DNA from: Sphingomonadales bacterium
Lineage (GTDB): Bacteria; Bacteroidota; Bacteroidia; UBA7662
Length of the DNA stretch: 12,256 nt
Assembly: GCA_016872225.1 (NCBI GenBank)
Contig: VHAW01000045.1
Coordinates: forward strand, 1 to 12,256
Direction of reading: 5' to 3'
The notes beneath the pieces are model-generated. The model searched no databases. It was not told the DNA's origin and saw only the letters and a program-made list of their open reading frames with translations. Each line of letters starts with the position of its first letter. The first letter of the stretch is position 1. A program made the position numbers and the translations under genes. Shown here piece by piece: positions 7,453 to 12,256 of this stretch.

Positions 7453-8304
7453 ATGGCACAAGTTACACAACAACAGATGTTGGATGCGGGCGTTCACTTT
7501 GGACACCTCAAACGTAAATGGCATCCCAAGATGGCTCCGTATATTTTCATGGAGAAGAACGATATCCATCTGATTGACCTTAACCAAACTCAGACCAAAC
7601 TTGAAGAGGCTTCCAACGCGATTCGCTCGATTGTACGTTCCGGACGCAAGGTGCTTTTCGTGGCTACCAAGAAGCAAGCCAAGGAAATCATTGAATCCGA
7701 GGCACAGCGTCTTAACATGCCCTACGTCACCGAACGTTGGCTGGGCGGTATGTTGACCAATTTTGCGACCGTTCGCAAATCCATCAAGAAAATGTCTAAC
7801 ATCGACAAGATGGCACAGAATGGCACATTGGCCACCATGTCCAAGAAGGAGCGTCTGATGATCTCCCGTGAAAAAGAAAAGTTGCAGCGTGTCCTCGGCG
7901 GTATCGAAGATTTGAACCGTTTGCCTGCTGCGCTGTTCATTGTGGACATCAAAAATGAACACATTGCGGTCAAAGAAGCCCAGAAGCTTAATATTCCCAC
8001 TTTTGCCATGGTGGACACCAATTCTGACCCCACCCAAGTGGATTTCCCCATCCCGGCCAACGACGATGCAACCAAATCTATCGCATTGATTACCAGGGCG
8101 ATTATGGAAGCGGTGGAAAAGGGAATGCAAGAGCGCAAATATGACAAGGACAGCGCTGAAGAGTCTTCGGACCAAGTTGCTGTTGCAGAAGGCGGCGTAG
8201 ACGAGGCGGCTGTTCTAGCTGCCCCTGCCACGGGCAATGCTGAAGAGAACGGTGATGTTGCTGAAACGGCCTCCGATGTTTCGGAGAGTTCAGATGAAGC
8301 ATAA
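7453..8304 (+). CDS. rpsB: Small-subunit ribosomal protein S2 (uS2) with long acidic tail
   Basis: The 283-residue protein matches S2, which joins the small subunit late and sits on its back between head and body. Conserved segments include DAGVHFGHLKRKWHPKMAPY (11-30), ATKKQAKEII (71-80), RWLGGMLTNFATV (95-107) and PTFAMVDTNSDP (182-193). The core ends near residue 228. After K232 comes a tail of about 50 residues rich in Asp, Glu, Ser and Ala with no Lys or Arg, longer than in E. coli S2 (about 240 residues in total). The ATG is 14 bases after rpsI; there is no room for a separate promoter or an autoregulatory leader of the type seen ahead of rpsB elsewhere. tsf follows after 44 bases, the usual order. 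Confidence 0.98.
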   Translation: MAQVTQQQMLDAGVHFGHLKRKWHPKMAPYIFMEKNDIHLIDLNQTQTKLEEASNAIRSIVRSGRKVLFVATKKQAKEIIESEAQRLNMPYVTERWLGGMLTNFATVRKSIKKMSNIDKMAQNGTLATMSKKERLMISREKEKLQRVLGGIEDLNRLPAALFIVDIKNEHIAVKEAQKLNIPTFAMVDTNSDPTQVDFPIPANDDATKSIALITRAIMEAVEKGMQERKYDKDSAEESSDQVAVAEGGVDEAAVLAAPATGNAEENGDVAETASDVSESSDEA

Positions 8305-8348
8305 CACCGGTTCATTCGACATCCCATTTTAATTTTAATAACATAATT

Positions 8349-9182
8349 ATGAATATTACCGCCGCTGATGTGAACAAACTCCGTATGCAAACCGGAGCAG
8401 GAATGATGGATTGCAAAAAGGCCCTTACCGAAGCTAACGGTGATTTCGAAGAAGCCGTTGTTATCCTCCGCAAAAAAGGGCAGAAAGTTTCCGCAAGTCG
8501 GGCAGATCGTCAAGCGAACGAAGGGGTTGTAGTGGCCTTGACCAATGCGGACTCCACTAAAGGGTTGTTGTTGGAACTCAATTGCGAAACTGATTTTGTC
8601 GCCAAGAACGAGGACTTTACGGGTTTGGCCCGCAAATTGGCTGAGCATTGCATGACTCATCATTTGACCAATGTGGAGACTTTGTTGGCCACTAGCATAG
8701 ATGGGTTGGCAGTATCGGCTTTGCTGGTGGAATACACCGGTAAAATCGGTGAGAAGATCGGTGTTAATCGTGTCGAAGCACTCGAAAGCGAGGGCGTAGT
8801 GACCTATATTCATAGTAATAGTAAGCTCGGCGTTTTGGTGGCTTTGAACCAGTTCCTCAATGAGTCCGTAACCGCTGCCGGCAAGGATGTGGCCATGCAA
8901 ATCGCTGCCATGAGTCCTATCGCCGTGGATAAGGATGATGTCGATCCCTCGGTGATTGAGAAAGAAATCGAAATCGGCAAAGACCAAGCGCGTGCCGAGG
9001 GTAAGCCCGAAGCCATTCTCGAGAAAATCGCCTTGGGTAAGCTTAACAAATTTTATCAAGATAACACCCTTTTGAACCAAGCCTTTGTCAAAGACAATTC
9101 GGTTAACATTGCTCAAATGTTGGGTAAAGTTGCTGCCGGTCTTACGGTGAAGGCGTTCCACCGCGTGGCCATAGGGGCCTAA
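8349..9182 (+). CDS. tsf: Elongation factor Ts
   Basis: The 277-residue protein is EF-Ts, the guanine-nucleotide exchange factor that regenerates EF-Tu-GTP. The N-terminal UBA-like module shows LRMQTGAGMMDCKKALTEA (11-29). The motif TDFVAKN at 81-87 is the diagnostic EF-Ts signature whose Asp-Phe pair inserts into EF-Tu. The core and dimerisation subdomains follow, including GKIGEKIGVNRVE and KDVAMQIAAMSP. The length matches other Bacteroidota EF-Ts proteins and is close to that of E. coli (283). The spacer from rpsB is 44 bases and becomes almost purely A/T just before the ATG, typical of strong translation starts in this phylum. A 91-base gap with two inverted repeats separates it from pyrH. 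Confidence 0.98.
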   Translation: MNITAADVNKLRMQTGAGMMDCKKALTEANGDFEEAVVILRKKGQKVSASRADRQANEGVVVALTNADSTKGLLLELNCETDFVAKNEDFTGLARKLAEHCMTHHLTNVETLLATSIDGLAVSALLVEYTGKIGEKIGVNRVEALESEGVVTYIHSNSKLGVLVALNQFLNESVTAAGKDVAMQIAAMSPIAVDKDDVDPSVIEKEIEIGKDQARAEGKPEAILEKIALGKLNKFYQDNTLLNQAFVKDNSVNIAQMLGKVAAGLTVKAFHRVAIGA

Positions 9183-9198
9183 ATCCTCGTTTCCAGCT

Positions 9199-9219
9199 CT
9201 GCCAAGTAGAATTTGGCGG
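9199..9219 (+). repeat. Inverted repeat after tsf
   Basis: GCCAA (9201-9205) and TTGGC (9213-9217) form a perfect 5-base stem around a 7-base loop, extendable to 7 pairs by CT/GG with one wobble pair. It begins 17 bases after the tsf stop. No T tract follows, so it is not a standard intrinsic terminator. It could be an mRNA 3'-end stabiliser or processing site. Confidence 0.45.
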
Positions 9220-9240
9220 TCTAAGGTGGAAAGTGACGAA

Positions 9241-9265
9241 ATTGTTTGGATTTTTGGGAAACAAT
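9241..9265 (+). repeat. Inverted repeat just ahead of the pyrH start
   Basis: ATTGTTT (9241-9247) and AAACAAT (9259-9265) are exact reverse complements around an 11-base loop. The right arm ends 8 bases before the pyrH ATG, inside the expected ribosome-contact region. It may limit or time pyrH initiation, or be a protein-binding site; the loop also contains GATTTTTG, a near match to a -7 box. Confidence 0.45.
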
Positions 9266-9273
9266 CTCCCTGA

Positions 9274-9978
9274 ATGAAATACAAACGAGTCCTTCTTAAA
9301 TTAAGCGGCGAGGCCCTGATGGGCGAACAGCAATTTGGTATCGACCAGTCGGTTCTGAACTGCTACGCCGGAGAAATTGAAGCCTGCGTGTTGCGCGGTG
9401 TTCAAATTGCGGTTGTGGTGGGTGGAGGCAATATTTTCAGGGGTGTGCAGGCCGAATCGGGAGGAATAGAACGAGCTCAAGGCGATTACATGGGCATGTT
9501 AGCGACTATGATAAACAGTATGGCCCTGCAAGCCGCACTGGAAAAGAAGGGAATTAATACCCGTCTGCAGTCCGCCATCAAAATGGAACAAATCGCCGAG
9601 CCTTTTATTCGGCGTAGGGCGGTACGACACCTGGAGAAAGGCCGGGTGGTGATATTCGGTGCAGGCACAGGGAATCCATATTTTACCACCGATACCGCTG
9701 CTTCTCTGCGGGCGGTAGAAATTCATGCCGATGCTATTCTCAAAGGAACCCGAGTGGACGGGATTTACAACAAAGACCCGGAAAAGCATGCGGACGCGGT
9801 GCGTTACGAACGCCTTCAATACAGCGACGCCTTGATTGGCAATCTCCAGGTCATGGACATGACCGCCTTTGCCTTGTGTCAGGAAAACCGTTTGCCAATC
9901 GTGGTTTTTGATATCAACCGGCCCGGTAACCTCATGAAGGTTGTCGAAGGCGAAGAGGTTGGTACCCTCGTGAACTAA
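9274..9978 (+). CDS. pyrH: UMP kinase
   Basis: The 234-residue protein is bacterial UMP kinase of the amino-acid kinase family, which makes UDP from UMP and ATP on the way to all pyrimidine nucleotides. Visible motifs are LLKLSGEAL (7-15), the glycine loop VVGGGNIFRG (48-57), GDYMGMLAT (70-78) for UMP binding, GAGTGNPYFTTDTAASLRA (129-147), and VDGIYNKDP (161-169). Length and order agree with the family (241 residues in E. coli). The ATG directly follows TGA in another frame (9271-9273) with no meaning for this gene. It follows tsf in the common rpsB-tsf-pyrH order, but the next gene is a glucosaminidase, not frr. Confidence 0.98.
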   Translation: MKYKRVLLKLSGEALMGEQQFGIDQSVLNCYAGEIEACVLRGVQIAVVVGGGNIFRGVQAESGGIERAQGDYMGMLATMINSMALQAALEKKGINTRLQSAIKMEQIAEPFIRRRAVRHLEKGRVVIFGAGTGNPYFTTDTAASLRAVEIHADAILKGTRVDGIYNKDPEKHADAVRYERLQYSDALIGNLQVMDMTAFALCQENRLPIVVFDINRPGNLMKVVEGEEVGTLVN

Positions 9979-9990
9979 GCTTGGAAGGGA

Positions 9991-10818
9991 ATGCGTTCTA
10001 CCGTTTGCTTGTTGGGCACATGGTTAGCGTGCTTGGCATGGGGGGAGGTTATCGGGAGTAACCAAGATTCTCTTCAGAGGGCCTACATTCAACAGTATCG
10101 GGATTTGGCAAGGCAGCATATGCTGCTGCATCGAATTCCAGCCAGCATTACCATGGCCCAGGCCTTGTTGGAATCTGCAGCGGGGACCAGTCTTCTGGCT
10201 ACAGAGGCGAATAATCACTTCGGGATCAAATGCGGAAAAGATTGGACCGGCGACTCTATCCACATCGATGATGACCGGCCCAAGGATTGTTTTCGCAGGT
10301 ATTTGCATCCGGATTCATCGTATGCTGATCGCGTCCTTGTCTTTGCGAGGCCACGGTATCGGTTTCTTTTTGATAGCTTGTCCCCAACTGATTACCAAAG
10401 TTGGGCCTATGGATTGAAAAGGGCGGGATATGCTACCGATACCCTGTACCCCGTTCGCCTCATTCAGTTGATCGAAAGGCTTAACCTACAAAGTCTGGAT
10501 CACATACCACAGGCCACGGATTCTTTACCTGATGACAAAATAATACAAGGAGTTCCAAATACTCCACCTGATTCTTCTCCTAACACTTATTCAACTTTAT
10601 CGCCGGTAAGTTTACAAAAGGCTGTCGCGGAGAGAATAGTTTATGTGACCCACGAGGGGGAAAGTCCTTTGAGCGTGTCCCAGAGGACAGGGGTACCATT
10701 GTTTAAATTACAACTTTACAATCAATTGGATTTATCGGTAACTCAATTTCAAAATGGTCGTGTGCTTATTCTCAATCGATACCGCTACAATAAGTTGCAG
10801 CAATTGATGTCAAACTAG
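9991..10818 (+). CDS. Secreted glucosaminidase (GH73) with C-terminal LysM domain
   Basis: The 275-residue protein starts with a likely signal peptide (MRSTVCLLGTWLACLAWG). The cysteines there do not fit a good lipobox, so it is probably soluble in the periplasm. Residues about 28-168 match the GH73 glucosaminidase domain, which cuts the N-acetylglucosamine bond of peptidoglycan: ITMAQALLESAAGTS (53-67) with E61 as the likely catalytic acid, NNHFGIKC (74-81), and SWAYGLKRAGYATD (137-150). A Pro/Ser/Thr-rich, more A/T-rich linker covers about 172-210, and residues 217-263 (YVTHEGESPLSVSQRTGV and LILNRY) look like one LysM peptidoglycan-binding repeat. It starts 12 bases after pyrH with a purine-rich spacer, so it is probably co-transcribed. 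Its role may be septal or remodelling autolysis. Confidence 0.9.
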   Translation: MRSTVCLLGTWLACLAWGEVIGSNQDSLQRAYIQQYRDLARQHMLLHRIPASITMAQALLESAAGTSLLATEANNHFGIKCGKDWTGDSIHIDDDRPKDCFRRYLHPDSSYADRVLVFARPRYRFLFDSLSPTDYQSWAYGLKRAGYATDTLYPVRLIQLIERLNLQSLDHIPQATDSLPDDKIIQGVPNTPPDSSPNTYSTLSPVSLQKAVAERIVYVTHEGESPLSVSQRTGVPLFKLQLYNQLDLSVTQFQNGRVLILNRYRYNKLQQLMSN

Positions 10819-10838
10819 AAAGTCTTCGGTATGGACAA

Positions 10839-11414
10839 TTACAGCTTGAGCTTATGCTCAATTAAGGCAATCCAAAGATGGATGATGCGGATATGAAATT
10901 CCTGTGCCCGGTCGGCAAAGCCCTCGGTGGGAACCAATAGGCAGAGATCGGCATACGAAGGCAATAGACCGCCTGTGCTCGAACTGAGACCAATGACCTT
11001 GAGGGAGTTATGATGTGCTTTTTGGCAGGCCTTGAGGATGTTGGGGGAATTGCCAGAGGTGCTGATGGCGATGAGCACATCCCCGGGTTTGCCGAGGGCT
11101 TCCACGCCCCTTTCAAAGACGGTGTCGTAGCCCATGTCGTTGGCAGCGCAGGTAAGGAATCCCGGATCACTCAAGGCTATGGCTGCTAAGGCTTTGCGTT
11201 TCGAACGGTAGCGACCGCTTAATTCTTCGGCCATGTGCATGGCATCGCTCATACTGCCGCCGTTTCCGCAACAAATGATTTTATGACCTGCCTCCAAGGC
11301 CGTGGCCATGATCCCTGCAGCTTTCTCGATGTGATCCATCAATACTTGATCCTCGTAAAAGGCCAGCTCAAGCCGACGCATCTGCTCGATCTCGCTATGC
11401 AATACCGTACTCAT
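10839..11414 (-). CDS. gmhA: Sedoheptulose 7-phosphate isomerase (SIS domain)
   Basis: This 191-residue SIS-domain protein matches GmhA, which converts D-sedoheptulose 7-phosphate to D-glycero-D-manno-heptose 7-phosphate, the first step to heptose for surface glycans. The E. coli active-site residues are all present at nearly identical positions: H60 and E64 in DAMHMAEELSGRY, Q171 and H179 in DRAQEFHIRIIH. The sugar-phosphate loops CGNGGSMSDA (49-58) and STSGNSPN (118-125) are intact. The frame is open further upstream to 11585, but those 57 codons overlap dsbD in another frame. The ATG at 11414 forms an ATGA overlap with the dsbD stop, has AAGGAG 7 bases upstream, and gives the normal family length (192 in E. 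coli). Confidence 0.95.
   Translation of the reverse strand: MSTVLHSEIEQMRRLELAFYEDQVLMDHIEKAAGIMATALEAGHKIICCGNGGSMSDAMHMAEELSGRYRSKRKALAAIALSDPGFLTCAANDMGYDTVFERGVEALGKPGDVLIAISTSGNSPNILKACQKAHHNSLKVIGLSSSTGGLLPSYADLCLLVPTEGFADRAQEFHIRIIHLWIALIEHKLKL
10846..10861. terminator. Weak candidate bidirectional terminator hairpin
   Basis: TTGAGC (10846-10851), a TTAT loop and GCTCAA (10856-10861) form a perfect 6-base stem inside the last codons of gmhA, 27 bases past the stop of the convergent glucosaminidase gene. The position between convergent genes fits a shared terminator, but neither strand has a proper T tract after the stem. Confidence 0.3.
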
Positions 11415-12256
11415 GGTTGCGCTCCTTGACGAAATGTATTGATACCTTGGTCCAAGAAGCGACGAAATTTCTCCGGGTCCGGATCGTAGGCGGTATGAGG
11501 GACCAAAGAATTTCCTTGATGGTCCAGGATAAGATAGTAGGGTTGGGAATTGGTACCGTAGCGCGTGGCTTGCAAATCGGAGCATTTAGACCCTAGGCGG
11601 TCTATCCATTTGCCGCTGAACGACGATCGGTATTGTTCCGATGCAGGGAGGGCGGTTTTGTCATCCACGTACAGGGAAACCAGGACCACATCATCCCGCA
11701 GGCGTTGAAGGATATCCGGTTTTGACCAGACCGTGGCCTCCATTTTGCGGCAATTCACACAGCTGTGTCCAGTGAAGTCCAACATGACCGGCTTGTTTAC
11801 GGTGCGGGCATAGGCCATAGCTTCGTCCAAATCGAAGAAACAGGATAGACCATGCGGACCGTGCAGGATATCGCTGTATTTGCGGGTTTTCACCGAGCCT
11901 TCCGCCTCTTTCTCCTGCGTTGGTTCTCCCATCACAAAATCCTGGGTGGCCATCGGGGGAAGGAAGGCATTAACGGCATGCAACGGGGCGCCCCACAAAC
12001 CAGGAACCAGGTACAAAGTGAAGGCCAGCGATGTCAAGGCGAATGACATCCGAACCAAACCAAGGTAGGGTATGGGGCTATCGTGGGCAAAGCGAATAAA
12101 GTCAAGCAGGTACAGGGTTAACAGGCCAAAAAGACCAATCCATAACACCAGAAAAATTTCACGGTCAAGCAATCCCCAATGGTAGGCTAGATCCGCATTG
12201 CTCAGGAATTTGAGGGCAAAGGCAAGTTCCAAAAATCCCAAGACAACTTTGACGGA
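11411..12256 (-). CDS. dsbD: Thiol:disulfide interchange protein DsbD, 5' end cut off
   Basis: The frame is open to the last base, so the N-terminal part lies outside; 281 residues are visible. They begin with KVVLGFLELAFALKFLSNAD, a segment typical of the last part of the DsbD membrane core, followed by hydrophobic helices near visible residues 34-54 and 68-87. A periplasmic thioredoxin-like domain follows, with the redox pair C166 and C169 in DFTGHSCVNCRKME and a PYYLILD strand near 240. DsbD passes electrons from cytoplasmic thioredoxin across the inner membrane to periplasmic reductases and cytochrome c maturation. The two membrane-core cysteines and any N-terminal domain are not in view. 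A non-canonical extra cysteine lies in GSKCSDL near 224. The stop overlaps the gmhA start. Confidence 0.88.
   Translation of the reverse strand, partial: SVKVVLGFLELAFALKFLSNADLAYHWGLLDREIFLVLWIGLFGLLTLYLLDFIRFAHDSPIPYLGLVRMSFALTSLAFTLYLVPGLWGAPLHAVNAFLPPMATQDFVMGEPTQEKEAEGSVKTRKYSDILHGPHGLSCFFDLDEAMAYARTVNKPVMLDFTGHSCVNCRKMEATVWSKPDILQRLRDDVVLVSLYVDDKTALPASEQYRSSFSGKWIDRLGSKCSDLQATRYGTNSQPYYLILDHQGNSLVPHTAYDPDPEKFRRFLDQGINTFRQGAQP

Noticed and set aside
7435..8175. A 246-codon minus-strand open frame over rpsB, and another of 140 codons over rpsI (7037-7459)
   Set aside because: Both mirror ribosomal protein genes on the plus strand. The histidine- and leucine-rich translations look like shadow frames, and no promoter or start context supports them.
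7722..9284. A 520-codon open frame on the minus strand covering tsf and much of rpsB
   Set aside because: It lies antisense to two unmistakable, highly conserved genes, resembles no protein family I know, and is best explained by codon bias of the sense genes that avoids stops in that frame.
11415..11585. Upstream extension of gmhA by 57 codons
   Set aside because: It overlaps dsbD in another frame, would exceed the usual GmhA length, and the added residues have no SIS-domain similarity; the ATGA overlap start at 11414 is clearly better.
1..12256. Possible defence island, mobile element or novel gene cluster
   Set aside because: Every long gene matches a known housekeeping or envelope family, there are no transposase or integrase genes and no long repeats, and I saw no clear composition break apart from a short A/T-rich linker in the glucosaminidase gene.

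Overview
The window looks like chromosomal housekeeping DNA from a member of the Bacteroidota. The evidence is family resemblance: the M23 peptidase with its Bacteroidota-type C-terminal domain, the RecR and L13 sequences, the GH73-LysM architecture and the order rplM-rpsI-rpsB-tsf. Start regions fit too: they are mostly A/T-rich with no Shine-Dalgarno sequence, and a TTG-N19-TAnnTTTG promoter lies ahead of rplM. Base composition is roughly balanced. I see no tRNA, rRNA, insertion sequence, phage gene, CRISPR array or recognisable defence system. Coding density is high and no gap exceeds 300 bases; the largest gaps (about 200, 109 and 91 bases) are described below.

Layout, left to right. (1) 1-1122, plus: the C-terminal part of a polysaccharide flippase, cut by the window edge. 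It runs tail to tail into the next group with a 4-base overlap. (2) 1119-5690, minus: a tight four-gene run, transcribed as sodium:solute symporter, LOG-family nucleotide phosphoribohydrolase, secreted M23 peptidase, and Bcp peroxiredoxin. (3) 5691-5799: a divergent promoter gap. (4) 5800-6405, plus: recR. (5) 6406-6604: a candidate recR terminator, then a well-matched Bacteroidota promoter and a hairpin-bearing leader. (6) 6605-10818, plus: rplM, rpsI, rpsB, tsf, pyrH and a secreted GH73-LysM glucosaminidase. (7) 10839-12256, minus: the 3' part of dsbD followed by gmhA, joined by an ATGA overlap.

How the genes fit together. Group 6 is translation plus nucleotide supply: ribosomal proteins L13, S9 and S2, elongation factor Ts and UMP kinase, ending in a wall hydrolase where many bacteria have frr. 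Several other genes serve the envelope: flippase, M23 endopeptidase, glucosaminidase, GmhA for heptose of surface glycans, and DsbD for periplasmic thiol reduction. Bcp and RecR cover peroxide defence and DNA repair.

I looked for an undescribed system and did not find a convincing one. The best leads are the possible autoregulatory leader ahead of rplM, the glucosaminidase in the frr position, the polybasic insert in the M23 protein, and the paired inverted repeats ahead of pyrH.
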